A stretch of DNA of 64,000 bases. It comes from Paenibacillus sp. FSL W8-0426 (GTDB lineage Bacteria; Bacillota; Bacilli; Paenibacillales; Paenibacillaceae). Both the position numbers and the translations under genes were made by a program. The DNA lies in NCBI RefSeq assembly GCF_037969725.1, contig NZ_CP150203.1, positions 6,067,501 to 6,131,500 of the forward strand, given 5' to 3'. The notes under the pieces are model-generated. The model saw nothing but the letters and a program-made list of their open reading frames with translations, was not told the DNA's origin and did no database searches. This document shows, piece after piece, positions 30,006 through 41,429 of the stretch. Positions within the stretch are counted from its first letter, which is position 1; each line of letters begins with the position of its first letter.

Positions 30006-33000
30006 TTAATCTACGGATACCGGCTCCAGCTCTTCTACCGAAGATTCGCCGTCTTCCGGACCGGCAAACTCGATGCTGCGGTAACGGTTCATACCCGTAC
30101 CTGCAGGAATCAGTTTACCGATAATTACGTTTTCTTTCAGACCGAGCAACTGATCGACTTTTCCTTTGATCGCTGCATCTGTCAGGACACGTGTCGTCTC
30201 CTGGAAGGATGCCGCGGACAGGAAGGAATCGGTCTCCAGGGATGCTTTGGTGATCCCGAGCAGGATCGGTTTGGCAACCGCTGGCTCTTTGTTGCTGAGG
30301 AATGCCGCTTTGTTTGCTTTTTCGTACTCGTGGGTATCCACGAACGATCCTGGCAACAAGTTGGTGTCCCCTGCATCTACGATGCGGATTTTGCGCAGCA
30401 TTTGACGGATCATGACTTCAACGTGTTTATCGTTGATTTCTACACCCTGGTTACGGTATACGCGCTGTACTTCCTGCAAAATGTAGTTCTGCACGCCACG
30501 TACGCCTTTGATGCGCAGCATTTCTTTCGGATCGATGGAACCGTCCGTCAACTCGTCGCCCGCTTCGATCTCCATGCCTTCGCTTACGCGCACACGGGAA
30601 CCATAGGTAACCGAGTATACTTTGGACTCCGCTTCACCTTGGATTTCGATCTCGCGACGATCTTTCGCCTCGCGGATCTCTTTAACGACACCGTCAATCT
30701 CACTGATCGTAGCCTGACCTTTAGGGTTACGGGCTTCGAAGAGCTCTTGGATACGCGGCAAACCTTGCGTGATATCGTCTCCGGCTACACCACCGGTGTG
30801 GAATGTACGCATCGTCAACTGGGTTCCTGGCTCACCAATGGATTGTGCAGCGATAATACCGACTGCTTCCCCGATCTCCACATGTTTACCTGTCGCCAGG
30901 TTGCGACCGTAACATTTTTTGCAGACACCATGACGAGCACGGCAGCTGAGTACGGAGCGGATTTGCAGTTTCGTTACGCCCGCTTTGACAATCGCTTCCG
31001 CTTTATCGGAATCGATCAATTCATTGCGGTGCGCAATGATTTCATTCGTTTCCGGATGACGAACCGTCTCAAAGCAGTATCTGCCTTCGATACGGTCATA
31101 GAGATCCTCGATAACCTCTTTGCCGTCCTGGATACGGCTAACAGTGAAGCCTTTATCCGTACCGCAATCGTCTTCGCGTACGATGACATCTTGGGCTACG
31201 TCTACGAGACGACGAGTCAAGTAACCGGAGTCCGCTGTACGAAGGGCCGTATCGGCCAAACCTTTACGGGCACCGTGCGTCGAGATAAAGTACTCGAGTA
31301 CCGTCAGACCTTCACGGAAGTTCGATTTGATTGGGAGTTCGATAATCCGGCCGGATGGGTTGGCCATCAGACCACGCATACCGCCCAGCTGGGTGATCTG
31401 CGATTTGTTACCCCGCGCTTTGGAGTCAACCATCATCATGATGGAATTGTAACGGTCCATCGACTTCATCAGGATATCGGTGATATCGTCTTTCGATTTC
31501 GACCAGATATCGATGATGCGGTCATAGCGCTCTTCGTTCGTGATCAGACCGCGGCGGTACTGATTCGTAACGATTTGGGCTTTTTCTTCGGACTGCTTGA
31601 GAATATCGATTTTTTCATCAGGCACGACAACGTCCGACACGGCCACGGTAATACCGGCACGGGTCGAATACGTAAATCCGAGTTGTTTGATTTTATCCAG
31701 AATAACGGCTGTTTCCGTTGTGTGATAAATTTCGAAACAACGCGCGATGATCGAACCGAGATACTCTTTTCCGACACCGCCAGCCTGAGGAGCATTCATG
31801 ATCGCTTCTCTCAGATCGGCACCTTTCTCATATACAAACGAGTGCTCCGCAGTACCTTGATAAAGGTTAGCACGTGTAGCATCGTTGATATACGGGAAGC
31901 TCGCAGGGAAAATTTCGTTAAAGATGATTTTGCCGACCGTTGTCAGCAGCATCGCCTCTTGTTGTTTCTCCGTGAAGCTTGTTTTGCCCAGTGCTTTAAC
32001 AGGAATAGCCACGCGTGCATGCAAACCTGCAGTACCGCGTTGATATGCGGATACAGCTTCGTTCACCGTACGCAAAATCATGCCTGTTCCCTTTTCTTCC
32101 TTGTTGTCCATGGTCAGGTAGTAAGAACCGAGGACCATATCCTGGGAAGGGGTAACAACCGGTTTACCGTCTTTCGGGTTCAAAATGTTGCCCGATGCAA
32201 GCATCAGAATCCGCGCTTCTGCTTGAGCTTCCGCAGACAAAGGAACGTGCACGGCCATTTGGTCACCGTCAAAGTCGGCATTATACGCCGTACATACGAG
32301 CGGGTGAAGACGAATTGCCTTACCTTCAACCAGAATCGGTTCAAATGCTTGAATACCAAGACGGTGAAGCGTAGGGGCACGGTTGAGCAGAACCGGATGC
32401 TCTTTAATGACTTCTTCAAGAACGTCCCAAACTTCCGGGCTTACGCGTTCGACTTTGCGTTTAGCGCTCTTGATGTTGTGGGCAAGCCCTTTATTCACAA
32501 GCTCTTTCATCACGAAAGGCTTGAACAGTTCAAGCGCCATATCTTTAGGCAGACCGCACTGATACATTTTCAGGTAAGGTCCTACGACGATAACCGAACG
32601 ACCGGAGTAGTCAACACGTTTACCGAGCAAGTTTTGACGGAAACGTCCTTGTTTACCTTTCAGCATGTGGCTGAGGGATTTCAAAGGACGGTTACCAGGA
32701 CCCGTTACCGGGCGTCCGCGACGGCCGTTGTCGATCAATGCGTCAACCGCTTCCTGAAGCATCCGTTTTTCGTTTTGCACGATAATGTCCGGTGCGCCAA
32801 GATCCAACAGGCGTTTCAGACGGTTGTTACGGTTGATTACACGGCGATACAGGTCATTGAGGTCAGACGTTGCGAAACGTCCGCCGTCCAGCTGTACCAT
32901 TGGACGAAGTTCTGGCGGGATCACTGGAAGAACATCCATGATCATCCACTCAGGCTTATTGCCGGAATTGCGGAAAGCTTCAATGACTTCCAAACGTTTG

Positions 33001-33620
33001 ATTGCACGGTTGCGGCGTTGTCCTTGCGCAGTGCGAAGCTCTTCTTTCAGGAAGTCGAGCTCTTTTTCCACATCAAGGTCTTGAAGCAGTTTTTTGACTG
33101 CCTCTGCACCCATGCCGGCCTGGAATCCATATCCGTATTTTTCACGGTAGCTGCGATATTCTTTCTCGGACAGCAGTTGTTTTTTCTCCAGTGGAGTTTC
33201 TCCTGGATCGGTTACTACATAAGATGCAAAATAAATAATCTCCTCAAGAGATCTTGGAGACATATCCAAAGCAAGACCCATACGGCTCGGAATACCTTTG
33301 AAGTACCAGATATGCGATACCGGAGCAGCAAGCTCGATATGCCCCATCCGTTCGCGACGTACTTTCGCACGTGTTACTTCAACGCCACAACGGTCACAGA
33401 CGACGCCTTTATAACGAACGCGTTTGTATTTACCGCAATGACATTCCCAGTCTTTCGTAGGGCCAAAAATCTTTTCGCAGAACAGCCCTTCTTTTTCCGG
33501 TTTCAACGTACGATAGTTGATCGTTTCCGGTTTCTTCACTTCTCCGCGGGACCAAGAACGAATTTTTTCAGGGGAAGCAAGCCCGATCTTCATGTATTCG
33601 AAATTGTTGACGTCCAACAA
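30006..33620 (-). CDS. rpoC: RNA polymerase beta' subunit
   Basis: 1204 residues. The N-terminal zinc site is CHCG...CDRCG (about 60-78). The catalytic Mg-binding [12 protein letters not shown] lies near 450. The bridge/trigger-loop region includes [20 protein letters not shown] near 915. The second Cys cluster is [13 protein letters not shown] near 870. The start is TTG at 33620: AAGGAGG is about 8 nt upstream, and it gives the usual [10 protein letters not shown] start. It lies 113 nt after rpoB. Confidence 0.98.
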   Translation of the reverse strand: MLDVNNFEYMKIGLASPEKIRSWSRGEVKKPETINYRTLKPEKEGLFCEKIFGPTKDWECHCGKYKRVRYKGVVCDRCGVEVTRAKVRRERMGHIELAAPVSHIWYFKGIPSRMGLALDMSPRSLEEIIYFASYVVTDPGETPLEKKQLLSEKEYRSYREKYGYGFQAGMGAEAVKKLLQDLDVEKELDFLKEELRTAQGQRRNRAIKRLEVIEAFRNSGNKPEWMIMDVLPVIPPELRPMVQLDGGRFATSDLNDLYRRVINRNNRLKRLLDLGAPDIIVQNEKRMLQEAVDALIDNGRRGRPVTGPGNRPLKSLSHMLKGKQGRFRQNLLGKRVDYSGRSVIVVGPYLKMYQCGLPKDMALELFKPFVMKELVNKGLAHNIKSAKRKVERVSPEVWDVLEEVIKEHPVLLNRAPTLHRLGIQAFEPILVEGKAIRLHPLVCTAYNADFDGDQMAVHVPLSAEAQAEARILMLASGNILNPKDGKPVVTPSQDMVLGSYYLTMDNKEEKGTGMILRTVNEAVSAYQRGTAGLHARVAIPVKALGKTSFTEKQQEAMLLTTVGKIIFNEIFPASFPYINDATRANLYQGTAEHSFVYEKGADLREAIMNAPQAGGVGKEYLGSIIARCFEIYHTTETAVILDKIKQLGFTYSTRAGITVAVSDVVVPDEKIDILKQSEEKAQIVTNQYRRGLITNEERYDRIIDIWSKSKDDITDILMKSMDRYNSIMMMVDSKARGNKSQITQLGGMRGLMANPSGRIIELPIKSNFREGLTVLEYFISTHGARKGLADTALRTADSGYLTRRLVDVAQDVIVREDDCGTDKGFTVSRIQDGKEVIEDLYDRIEGRYCFETVRHPETNEIIAHRNELIDSDKAEAIVKAGVTKLQIRSVLSCRARHGVCKKCYGRNLATGKHVEIGEAVGIIAAQSIGEPGTQLTMRTFHTGGVAGDDITQGLPRIQELFEARNPKGQATISEIDGVVKEIREAKDRREIEIQGEAESKVYSVTYGSRVRVSEGMEIEAGDELTDGSIDPKEMLRIKGVRGVQNYILQEVQRVYRNQGVEINDKHVEVMIRQMLRKIRIVDAGDTNLLPGSFVDTHEYEKANKAAFLSNKEPAVAKPILLGITKASLETDSFLSAASFQETTRVLTDAAIKGKVDQLLGLKENVIIGKLIPAGTGMNRYRSIEFAGPEDGESSVEELEPVSVD

Positions 33621-33733
33621 GGAGCAACCCTCCTTAACCAAGTCCTGTATTCTAGGTTACGCCCTCCCCGGCCGAAGCCGGAGAAAGACGCGAGCCTGAT
33701 GAAAAAACGCCGGTCAGCTATGCCCGAAGGCGA

Positions 33734-36700
33734 TTATTCCGCTCCGACCTCTGCACCCTCGAGGTTGAGGCTGAGTTTGTCGTTCGCAGCGTCATCTTCA
33801 TCGTCGATTTCTTTCATTTCAATTTCCTGTTCGTCTTCGCTCAGGATTTTGACGTCCATACCCAAGCTTTGCAGCTCTTTGATCAAAACTTTGAACGATT
33901 CAGGAACACCCGGTTCCGGAACGTTCTCGCCTTTGACGATGGACTCATACGTTTTCACACGACCTACAACGTCATCGGATTTGACGGTCAGGATTTCTTG
34001 AAGCGTGTAGGCTGCGCCGTAGGCTTCAAGCGCCCAAACCTCCATCTCCCCGAAACGCTGGCCACCGAATTGGGCTTTACCGCCCAGCGGTTGCTGCGTA
34101 ACCAGAGAGTAAGGACCTGTGGAACGGGCATGGATTTTATCGTCAACCATGTGCGCCAGTTTGATCATGTGCATGACACCGACCGTAACTTCACGTTCGA
34201 AGCGTTCTCCCGTGCGGCCGTCGTACAGAACCGTTTTACCATTGCGCTGCATGCCTGCTTCTTCCATCGTATCGAAGACGTCATACTCCTTCGCTCCGTC
34301 GAATACAGGCGTTGCCACGTGAATACCCAGCTGCATCGCAGCCATACCAAGATGGACCTCAAGCACCTGACCGATGTTCATCCGCGATGGTACGCCCAGC
34401 GGGTTAAGAACGATCTGTACCGGAGTACCGTCCGGCAGGAACGGCATATCCTCTTCAGGCAGAATACGTGCCACGACCCCTTTGTTACCGTGACGTCCGG
34501 CCATTTTGTCACCCTCAGAGATTTTACGTTTCTGAGCGATATAGACACGAACCAGCTGGTTAACGCCTGGAGGCAGCTCGTCGCCGTTTTCGCGTGTAAA
34601 CACTTTAACGTCGACTACGATACCGTCCGTACCATGAGGTACGCGCAGGGAAGTGTCACGAACTTCACGTGCTTTCTCACCAAAGATCGCATGCAAGAGG
34701 CGTTCCTCGGCAGTCAGTTCCGTTACGCCTTTAGGCGTTACTTTACCAACCAGGATGTCGCCGGCTGCGATTTCGGCACCGATGCGGATAATTCCGCGCT
34801 CATCCAGATTGCGAAGAGCCTCTTCGCCGACGTTCGGGATGTCACGCGTAATTTCTTCCGGTCCAAGCTTCGTATCACGTGCCTCGGACTCGTATTCCTC
34901 GATATGGATGGATGTGTACACATCTTCCTTCACGAGTTTTTCGCTCAGCAGGATCGCATCCTCGTAGTTGTAACCTTCCCAAGTCATGAAGGCAACGACT
35001 ACGTTGCGGCCCAGTGCCAATTCGCCCATTTCCGTGGATGGGCCGTCAGCAAGGATATCTCCCGCTTTGACGACGTCGCCGCGTTTGACGATTGGACGTT
35101 GGTTAATGCATGTTCCTTGGTTGGAACGCATAAATTTGTGTAATTTATATTTAACGATATCGCCCTTGACCTCTTGGCCATCGATCGCTTCTATGCGACG
35201 GAGCCAGATTTCATTGGCAGAAGAACGTTCGATAATCCCGTCGTATTTGGAAACAATACATACACCGGAATCTTTTGCGGCTTTGTGTTCCATACCTGTT
35301 CCGACAAGCGGAGCTTTAGGCACGAGCAAAGGAACGGCCTGACGCTGCATGTTGGATCCCATCAACGCGCGGTTGGAGTCATCGTTCTCAAGGAACGGAA
35401 TGAGCGCCGTCGCAACGGATACGACCTGCTTCGGAGATACGTCCATGTAGTCAACGCGCTCGCTCGGCATCGTCAGGATGTTATCCGACTGTTTGTTGTA
35501 ACGCACGATGATCGACTCTTCGGCAAACGTTCCGTCCTCGTTCAACTTCGCATTCGCCTGAGCGACAACGTAGTTATCTTCTTCGTCCGCCGTCAGGTAG
35601 TCGATTTGCTCCGTGACTACGCCTGTTTTCGGGTCAACCCAACGATACGGCGCTTCGATGAAGCCATATTCGTTCACGCGGGCAAATGTCGACAGGGAGT
35701 TGATCAAACCGATGTTCGGTCCCTCCGGCGTCTCGATCGGACACATCCGGCCATAGTGGGATGGATGGACGTCACGGACTTCCATGCCGGCACGCTCACG
35801 CGTCAAACCGCCCGGTCCGAGTGCGGACAGACGACGTTTATGCGTCAACTCACCCAGCGGGTTCGTTTGATCCATAAACTGCGACAACTGAGAGCTGCCG
35901 AAGAACTCTTTAATCGATGCAATGACCGGACGGATGTTGATCAAAGCCTGCGGCGTGATCACGTTAGCGTCCTGGATGGACATTCTCTCGCGCACAACGC
36001 GTTCCATACGGGAAAGACCGATGCGGAATTGGTTCTGCAAGAGCTCGCCCACGGAACGCAAGCGACGGTTACCCAGATGGTCGATGTCATCCGTGCTTCC
36101 GATGCCATGCAACAAGTTCAGGAAGTAACTGATGGACGAGATGATGTCCGCAGGCGTGATGTTTTTAACCGATTTATCGATGTTCGCATTAGCAATCAGC
36201 TTGACTACTTTGCCGTCTTCAATCGGAGAGAATACATCAATCGTCTGTACCGGAATATCATTGGCATCCAATACACCGTTTGCCACATGGTATGTGCGGA
36301 ACCCGACGCTTTTCTCAAGGTAGGACATGATTTCATCCAACAAGCGGCGGTCTACCATTTGGCCCGCTTCAGCGATGATCTCGCCAGTGTCCGTATCGAT
36401 CAAGGACTCCGCAAGACGCTGGTTGAACAAGCGGTTTTTGATGTGAAGCTTTTTGTTGATTTTGTAACGACCTACGTTGGCGAGGTCATAACGTTTTGGA
36501 TCAAAGAAGCGCGCTACGAGCAAGCTTTTCGCGTTATCCAGCGTTGGCGGCTCGCCCGGACGGAGACGCTCGTAAATCTCGATGAGTGCTTTCTCCGTGG
36601 AATCCGTGTTGTCTTTGTCCAGTGTGTTGCGAATATATTCGTCATTACCGAGAAGATCCAGAATCTCAGCGTCTGTGCCGAAACCAAGTGCACGCAGCAG

Positions 36701-37279
36701 AACCGTCACCGGTATTTTGCGTGTGCGGTCGATCCGGACGTAAACGATGTCCTTCGCGTCCATCTCAAGTTCCAGCCAAGCGCCACGGTTAGGAATCACT
36801 GTAGCGGTATACGTTTTTTTGGCGTTTTTATCTACTTTTGTGCTGAAGTAAACGCTAGGAGAGCGAACCAACTGGCTGACAATAACCCGTTCCGCACCAT
36901 TAATAATAAATGTGCCGGTTTCGGTCATCAGCGGGAAATCTCCCATGAATACTTCCTGCTCTTTGACTTCGCCGGTTTCCTTATTAATGAGCCGGACTTT
37001 GACCCGAAGCGGTGCTGCATAAGTAACGTCACGCTCTTTGGCGTCGTCTACTGTATACTTCGGTTCACCGAGACTGTAATCGATAAATTCCAAAATCAAG
37101 TTGCCTGTGAAATCCTGGATCGGCGAGATATCCTGGAACATTTCGCGCAACCCTTCCTCCAAAAACCAATCGTAAGATTTTTGTTGGATTTCAATCAGGT
37201 TCGGAACTTCGAGTATCTCGTTAATTCGTGCATAACTGCGCCGAGTGCGTCGACCATATTGAACAAGATGTCCTGCCAA
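33734..37279 (-). CDS. rpoB: RNA polymerase beta subunit
   Basis: 1181 residues. The rifampicin-binding region reads [14 protein letters not shown], then [15 protein letters not shown], with the usual sensitive residues (His in THKRR, Ser in RLSALG). [13 protein letters not shown] is near 930. The start is TTG at 37279: GGGGTGAG lies about 6 nt upstream, and residue 2 onward ([10 protein letters not shown]) aligns with B. subtilis. The acidic C-terminal tail is short. It has its own promoter and a roughly 300-nt leader. Confidence 0.98.
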   Translation of the reverse strand: MAGHLVQYGRRTRRSYARINEILEVPNLIEIQQKSYDWFLEEGLREMFQDISPIQDFTGNLILEFIDYSLGEPKYTVDDAKERDVTYAAPLRVKVRLINKETGEVKEQEVFMGDFPLMTETGTFIINGAERVIVSQLVRSPSVYFSTKVDKNAKKTYTATVIPNRGAWLELEMDAKDIVYVRIDRTRKIPVTVLLRALGFGTDAEILDLLGNDEYIRNTLDKDNTDSTEKALIEIYERLRPGEPPTLDNAKSLLVARFFDPKRYDLANVGRYKINKKLHIKNRLFNQRLAESLIDTDTGEIIAEAGQMVDRRLLDEIMSYLEKSVGFRTYHVANGVLDANDIPVQTIDVFSPIEDGKVVKLIANANIDKSVKNITPADIISSISYFLNLLHGIGSTDDIDHLGNRRLRSVGELLQNQFRIGLSRMERVVRERMSIQDANVITPQALINIRPVIASIKEFFGSSQLSQFMDQTNPLGELTHKRRLSALGPGGLTRERAGMEVRDVHPSHYGRMCPIETPEGPNIGLINSLSTFARVNEYGFIEAPYRWVDPKTGVVTEQIDYLTADEEDNYVVAQANAKLNEDGTFAEESIIVRYNKQSDNILTMPSERVDYMDVSPKQVVSVATALIPFLENDDSNRALMGSNMQRQAVPLLVPKAPLVGTGMEHKAAKDSGVCIVSKYDGIIERSSANEIWLRRIEAIDGQEVKGDIVKYKLHKFMRSNQGTCINQRPIVKRGDVVKAGDILADGPSTEMGELALGRNVVVAFMTWEGYNYEDAILLSEKLVKEDVYTSIHIEEYESEARDTKLGPEEITRDIPNVGEEALRNLDERGIIRIGAEIAAGDILVGKVTPKGVTELTAEERLLHAIFGEKAREVRDTSLRVPHGTDGIVVDVKVFTRENGDELPPGVNQLVRVYIAQKRKISEGDKMAGRHGNKGVVARILPEEDMPFLPDGTPVQIVLNPLGVPSRMNIGQVLEVHLGMAAMQLGIHVATPVFDGAKEYDVFDTMEEAGMQRNGKTVLYDGRTGERFEREVTVGVMHMIKLAHMVDDKIHARSTGPYSLVTQQPLGGKAQFGGQRFGEMEVWALEAYGAAYTLQEILTVKSDDVVGRVKTYESIVKGENVPEPGVPESFKVLIKELQSLGMDVKILSEDEQEIEMKEIDDEDDAANDKLSLNLEGAEVGAE

Positions 37280-37393
37280 CTTAAACTCACCCCTCAATGT
37301 CTACTCACATAAAAATTTCGTTGCGAACCTCTGTTTGTAACCTTATAATGGTACACATACAGAGCAAAGCAATGCATCCACAAATAAAGAAAA

Positions 37394-37425
37394 GCCCTTA
37401 CTCGAATGTCGTTCGAAAAAAGAGC
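37394..37425 (-). terminator. Attenuator-like hairpin in the rpoB leader
   Basis: In minus sense, GCTCTT pairs with AAGGGC, with TCGAA/TTCGA inside, followed by a U-rich tract (TTTTCTTTATTT). It lies about 115 nt before rpoB, well inside its leader, so it may attenuate rather than end transcription. Confidence 0.45.
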
Positions 37426-37494
37426 AACCTTGTATTCGGTGGATATCTTGCCAATCATACTTATCCCCAGTTTGCCCAAAATGTACATATTATA

Positions 37495-37527
37495 CGCCAA
37501 ACGTAGGCATAATATGCCCGTTCGGCG
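37495..37527 (-). other. Compound stem-loop in the rpoB leader
   Basis: CGCCGAACG pairs with CGTTTGGCG (9 bp, one G-U) around an inner GGCATA/TATGCC hairpin. It starts about 60 nt after the promoter. No U-run follows. It could be a binding or anti-attenuation structure. Confidence 0.5.
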
Positions 37528-37592
37528 CAAAAAAGGTGGACATTTTTAGTTAGCTAAAGCCAAGTAGGGCATCTTAATACTGACATTTTATA

Positions 37593-37621
37593 ATAATACC
37601 ACGACTGGTTTTTCAAGTCAA
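37593..37621 (-). promoter_or_regulatory. Sigma-A promoter of rpoB-rpoC
   Basis: TTGACT (37621-37616), a 17-nt spacer, then TATTAT (37598-37593). It sits just after the methyltransferase gene and gives a leader of about 305 nt. Confidence 0.75.
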
Positions 37622-37678
37622 TAGTCCTATTGCTAAAAAATCTTATGCCTGCTTACTTTACAAAAAACGAAGAAAAGA

Positions 37679-38293
37679 TTATGAAACCACCACTTCGTCC
37701 TTCGTAGCTTTAAAAATGCGATAACCTTTGTCCTTCGTAACCTCTTCCACCCTTGCAAACAAAGACTCCAGTTTAGCCTTGGCCGACGGCGCTCCTTGCT
37801 TTTTCTGAATGACCACCCATAGTGAACCACCCATCTTCAAATGATCGTACGCCTGCTCAAAAATAGCATGAACCGTGTCTTTGCCGGCTCGGATGGGCGG
37901 ATTGGTCAGAATGACGTCAAAATCCGTTCTCTCCACTTCAGCAAGTAGATTGCTTTGCATCACCGTAACATTGGCAACGCCATTCGCCCGTGCATTTTCC
38001 TTGGAAAGCTCAACCGCTCTCTCGTTGATATCAATCATGGTGACATGTCCATTCGGCACAAGCTTTGCTGCCGTGAGCCCGATCGGCCCATATCCGCAGC
38101 CAACATCCAAGACAAGCGCACCTGCAGGCAATTCCATCGCATCGATCAATACTCTGCTGCCATAATCAATTCCGTTTTTGGAAAACACCCCTGCGTCCGA
38201 AACGAACCGCATTCCAAACCCGCGCAGCAGCGATTCATTCACTTTTCTGTCATGCGCCACTTGCGGTTTATCCGAATAATAATGATTGGACAT
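37679..38293 (-). CDS. ybxB: Class I SAM-dependent methyltransferase (RsmC/YbxB-like)
   Basis: 204 residues. The SAM-binding motif LDVGCGYGPIG lies near 60-70 and the N-methyltransferase motif LTNPPIRAG near 134. This combination is typical of RsmC/RsmD-type guanine-N2 rRNA methyltransferases. B. subtilis ybxB lies at the same place between rplL and rpoB. Substrate is inferred (16S rRNA) rather than shown. Start ATG 38293. Confidence 0.85.
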   Translation of the reverse strand: MSNHYYSDKPQVAHDRKVNESLLRGFGMRFVSDAGVFSKNGIDYGSRVLIDAMELPAGALVLDVGCGYGPIGLTAAKLVPNGHVTMIDINERAVELSKENARANGVANVTVMQSNLLAEVERTDFDVILTNPPIRAGKDTVHAIFEQAYDHLKMGGSLWVVIQKKQGAPSAKAKLESLFARVEEVTKDKGYRIFKATKDEVVVS

Positions 38294-38325
38294 GTCCTCA
38301 CTCGCTTTCCATGTACAATTACAGC

Positions 38326-38359
38326 AACAAACCCCTTGAAGTAGTTCAAGGGGTTTGTT
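38326..38359 (-). terminator. Terminator of rplJ-rplL
   Basis: A perfect 15-bp stem (AACAAACCCCTTGAA with its complement) around a 4-nt loop, 35 nt after rplL. In minus sense the U residues (TTTGTT) are the end of the stem. On the plus strand a T-rich tract follows. Confidence 0.75.
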
Positions 38360-38394
38360 GTTTTGTTTAATAATGTTAGCTAGAGTAAGCTAAA

Positions 38395-38757
38395 TTATTT
38401 AACTTCGATTGTAGCGCCTGCTTCTTCCAATTTAGCTTTGATGGATTCAGCTTCTTCTTTGCTTACTTTTTCTTTCAACGCTTTTGGAGCGTTGTCTACT
38501 ACTTCTTTCGCTTCTTTCAGGCCCAGACCTGTAATTTCGCGAACTGCTTTGATTACGTTGATTTTGGACGCACCAGCGTTAGCCAGGATTACGTCGAATT
38601 CGGATTGCTCAGCTTCAGCTGCAGCAGCGCCGCCGCCTACAACAGCTACTGGAGCTGCAGCAGTTACGCCGAATTCTTCTTCGATTGCTTTAACGAGATC
38701 GTTCAGTTCCAGTACAGTCATGCCTTTGATTGCTTCCAAGATTTGCTCTTTGCTCAT
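38395..38757 (-). CDS. rplL: 50S ribosomal protein L7/L12
   Basis: 120 residues. The N-terminal dimerisation helices are followed by the Ala/Gly hinge ([17 protein letters not shown] near 35) and the factor-binding C-terminal domain with [20 protein letters not shown] near 65. It forms the ribosome stalk with L10. Confidence 0.98.
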   Translation of the reverse strand: MSKEQILEAIKGMTVLELNDLVKAIEEEFGVTAAAPVAVVGGGAAAAEAEQSEFDVILANAGASKINVIKAVREITGLGLKEAKEVVDNAPKALKEKVSKEEAESIKAKLEEAGATIEVK

Positions 38758-38829
38758 GATTGAACCTCCATATATAGTTTAGATTTTTTTTATTTCATTA
38801 CCGCTTAAGCAGCATTCAGATCAAGAAGC

Positions 38830-39333
38830 TTACGCGCCTTGCTCTTCTTTTTCTGCAACAGCTTTAACCGCAAGCGCGAAGTTGCGCACTGGCGCTTGAA
38901 GCACGCTGAGGAGCATGGAAAGGAGACCTTCGCGGGATGGCAGTTCTGCCAGCGCTTTGACTTCCTCTACACCCACTACGCGACCTTCAACAACTCCACC
39001 TTTAAGTTCCAGCTTGTCGTTCTTTTTAGCGAAGTCGTTCAGAATTTTGGCTGGAGCCACAGCGTCTTCTCCGCTGAATGCAATCGCAGTAGGACCTGTC
39101 AGAACGCTATCGAGTTCAGTCAGTTCTGCTGCAGCAGTCGCACGGCGAAGCAACGTGTTTTTCAGCACTTGGAATTCGATTCCGGCTTCACGAAGTTGCT
39201 TACGCAACTCAGTTACTTGAGCAACGTTCAATCCGCGGTAGTCAACCACAACTGTCGTTGCGCTCTCGCGCAATTTTGTCGTAATTACTGCAACGGACTC
39301 TTCTTTTGCTTGAATCACTTTTGCATTTGCCAA
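38830..39333 (-). CDS. rplJ: 50S ribosomal protein L10
   Basis: 167 residues. [20 protein letters not shown] near 27, then [19 protein letters not shown]; the C-terminal helix binds L12. It starts with TTG at 39333, since GGAGG is 8 nt upstream and the result ([11 protein letters not shown]) fits the family. It is preceded by the L10 leader. Confidence 0.97.
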   Translation of the reverse strand: MANAKVIQAKEESVAVITTKLRESATTVVVDYRGLNVAQVTELRKQLREAGIEFQVLKNTLLRRATAAAELTELDSVLTGPTAIAFSGEDAVAPAKILNDFAKKNDKLELKGGVVEGRVVGVEEVKALAELPSREGLLSMLLSVLQAPVRNFALAVKAVAEKEEQGA

Positions 39334-39359
39334 ACTGTACACCTCCTGTCAAATTTCAC

Positions 39360-39375
39360 GTCCGGCACACCGGAC
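39360..39375 (-). other. GC-rich hairpin before rplJ
   Basis: GTCCGG pairs with CCGGAC, 27 nt before the rplJ start. It is the last structure of the leader, between the attenuator hairpin and the ribosome site. Confidence 0.5.
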
Positions 39376-39510
39376 TTATCCCAATAAGAAAAGCCTCCGT
39401 AGAATCACGAAGGCTTGATATATACTCATAACCGATCCGAAATCAGTCTAAGCTCTATAATCACACCTCGGTAGGAAATTAAGCCCTGAGGCACCTACTG
39501 TCTACGGTAA
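39376..39510 (-). ncRNA. L10 leader (rplJ-rplL autoregulatory RNA)
   Basis: The leader contains the conserved block that starts CCGTAGACAGTAGGTGCC (near 39507) and runs through TTAATTTCCTACCGAGGTGTG, recognised from Bacillus L10 leaders. A 9-bp hairpin (39392-39415) followed by TTTTCTTATT looks like a terminator. L10 or L10-L12 binding to such leaders represses the operon. Confidence 0.8.
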
Positions 39511-39557
39511 GCATATTCAAATATCAACGGTCAGTCACTCGGACTCACAACTCTTAT

Positions 39558-39586
39558 AGCATATCAGAACAGAACAAGTCTGTCAA
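39558..39586 (-). promoter_or_regulatory. Sigma-A promoter of rplJ-rplL
   Basis: TTGACA (39586-39581), a 17-nt spacer, then TATGCT (39563-39558), just after the rplA stop codon. It drives the L10 leader. Confidence 0.8.
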
Positions 39587-39592
39587 CAGATA

Positions 39593-40285
39593 TTATCTAA
39601 AAGCAGCTGCGTTCACGCGTGCGCCAGGGCCCATCGTGGAAGAAAGAGAAACGTTCTTCAGATAAACACCTTTTGCTGCCGCCGGTTTAGCACGGTTCAG
39701 AGCGTCCATGAGAGCTTTCAAGTTCTCGTTCAGTTGCTCTGCAGTGAAAGAGGCTTTACCGATCGGTGCATGAATTTGACCTGCACGATCCAGACGGTAT
39801 TCGATTTTACCAGCTTTGATTTCTTGAACAGCTTTGGTTACGTCGAATGTTACCGTTCCGGCTTTAGGGTTAGGCATCAGGCCTTTACCGCCGAGCAGAC
39901 GGCCCAATTTACCTACTTCACTCATCATATCAGGTGTCGCTACGCAGACATCGAATTCGAACCAGCCTTGTTGGATTTTGTTGATCATATCTGCATCGCC
40001 AACATAATCCGCGCCAGCCGCTTCCGCTTCTTTCGCTTTGTCACCTTTTGCAAATACCAATACGCGTTGTGTTTTACCTGTACCATGCGGCAGGACAACA
40101 ACACCACGTACAGCCTGGTCTTGTTTACGAGGGTCTACGCCCAAACGCACTGCAGCTTCGATGGTTTCATCGAACTTAGCAGTGGCTGCCTTTTTCACAA
40201 GCTCAACAGCTTCTGAAGGCTCGTAAGTTGCTTCGCTGTCGATCAGCTTGGCAGCTTCCAGGTATTTTTTACCGTGTTTAGCCAT
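39593..40285 (-). CDS. rplA: 50S ribosomal protein L1
   Basis: 230 residues. [20 protein letters not shown] at the start and [19 protein letters not shown] near 130. It forms the L1 stalk and, in many bacteria, represses its own mRNA. The start is ATG 40285 with AAGGAGG upstream. Confidence 0.98.
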   Translation of the reverse strand: MAKHGKKYLEAAKLIDSEATYEPSEAVELVKKAATAKFDETIEAAVRLGVDPRKQDQAVRGVVVLPHGTGKTQRVLVFAKGDKAKEAEAAGADYVGDADMINKIQQGWFEFDVCVATPDMMSEVGKLGRLLGGKGLMPNPKAGTVTFDVTKAVQEIKAGKIEYRLDRAGQIHAPIGKASFTAEQLNENLKALMDALNRAKPAAAKGVYLKNVSLSSTMGPGARVNAAAFR

Positions 40286-40332
40286 GTTATATTCCTCCTT
40301 TGTGGTTTTAGCGGATATACCTCCCACATTGA

Positions 40333-40351
40333 CCGGCCGCGAATCGGCCGG
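40333..40351 (-). other. GC-rich hairpin in the rplK-rplA spacer
   Basis: CCGGCC pairs with GGCCGG around a 7-nt loop, about 50 nt before rplA. A candidate structural site for L1 autocontrol by position only; the L1 recognition motif was not confirmed. Confidence 0.4.
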
Positions 40352-40380
40352 CTTTACGAAGCCATGTTTCCTAAGAAAAA

Positions 40381-40806
40381 TTAGTCTTCGATGGTGATAC
40401 CCATGCTACGGGCAGTACCTTCGACCATACGCATAGCGGACTCAACGTTCGCTGCATTCAGGTCAGGCATTTTTTGCTCCGCGATTTGGCGAACTGTGTC
40501 GCGTTTAACGGTAGCAACTTTTTTCTTGTTCGGTTCGCCGGAACCTTTTTCGACTTTCGCCGCAACTTTCAGCAGGACTGCTGCTGGTGGAGTTTTGGTG
40601 ATGAACGTAAAGGAACGGTCCTCGAATACTGTAATTTCAACAGGAATAATCAATCCCGCTTGATCAGCTGTACGCGCATTGAACTCTTTACAGAATGCCA
40701 TGATGTTGACACCCGCTTGACCCAAAGCCGGACCTACTGGAGGCGCTGGATTCGCTTTACCTGCTGGAATTTGCAGTTTTACCATTTTGATTACCTTTTT
40801 TGCCAT
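40381..40806 (-). CDS. rplK: 50S ribosomal protein L11
   Basis: 141 residues. [20 protein letters not shown] at the start and the proline-rich [20 protein letters not shown] near 22. It forms the thiostrepton/RelA-linked GTPase centre. The start is ATG 40806, with GGAGG 8 nt upstream. Confidence 0.98.
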   Translation of the reverse strand: MAKKVIKMVKLQIPAGKANPAPPVGPALGQAGVNIMAFCKEFNARTADQAGLIIPVEITVFEDRSFTFITKTPPAAVLLKVAAKVEKGSGEPNKKKVATVKRDTVRQIAEQKMPDLNAANVESAMRMVEGTARSMGITIED

Positions 40807-40873
40807 GATTGACACCTCCTTGCGAAATAGTGGTCACCGGACCTTCCGGTCCTCCCACAAGAAACTTGAAGAG

Positions 40874-41407
40874 CTATATCTTCTCCACTTGGGTATATTC
40901 CAACTCAAGCGGCGTTTCCCGTCCAAACATGTTCACATGAACTTTCAACTTGCTTTTGTCTACCAAAATTTCTTCCACGGAGCCCACAAAATTCGCAAAA
41001 GGACCCACTTTGATGCGCACGGATTCCTTAATATCGAATTCAATTTTCGGCTTCGGTTCAACCATGCCCATATGCTTCAGAATTTGTTCCACTTCTTCGG
41101 GCAGCAAGGCGGTTGGCTTGGACCCGGAACCTGTCGAACCGACAAATCCCGTAACCCCTGGCGTGTTGCGAACAACATACCAAGAATCGTCCGTCTGGAT
41201 CATTTCCACCAAAACATATCCGGGGTAAACTTTACGCATGACGGTTTTTTTCTTGCCGTCCTTGTTTACCACTTCTTCTTCCATAGGAACAAGAACGCGG
41301 AAAATTTTGTCTTCCATGCCCATGGACTCTACGCGTCTTTCCAAATTGGCTTTGACCTTATTCTCATACCCGGAGTAGGTATGAACAACGTACCATCTTT
41401 TTTCCAT
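40874..41407 (-). CDS. nusG: Transcription termination/antitermination factor NusG
   Basis: 177 residues. The NGN domain starts EKRWYVVHTYSGYENKVKAN and holds YPGYVLVEM; the C-terminal KOW domain carries GPFANFVGSVEEILVDKSKL near 126. It follows secE by 22 nt, the universal secE-nusG-rplK-rplA order. Confidence 0.97.
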   Translation of the reverse strand: MEKRWYVVHTYSGYENKVKANLERRVESMGMEDKIFRVLVPMEEEVVNKDGKKKTVMRKVYPGYVLVEMIQTDDSWYVVRNTPGVTGFVGSTGSGSKPTALLPEEVEQILKHMGMVEPKPKIEFDIKESVRIKVGPFANFVGSVEEILVDKSKLKVHVNMFGRETPLELEYTQVEKI

Positions 41408-41429
41408 ATCAAGCCACCTGGGACCCTTC

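Noticed and set aside
30330..34001. 1,223-codon plus-strand open frame antisense to rpoC and the rpoB end
   Set aside because: It lacks a ribosome site and known motifs, and mirrors rpoC. Highly expressed genes avoid TTA, CTA and TCA codons, which leaves long stop-free antisense frames.
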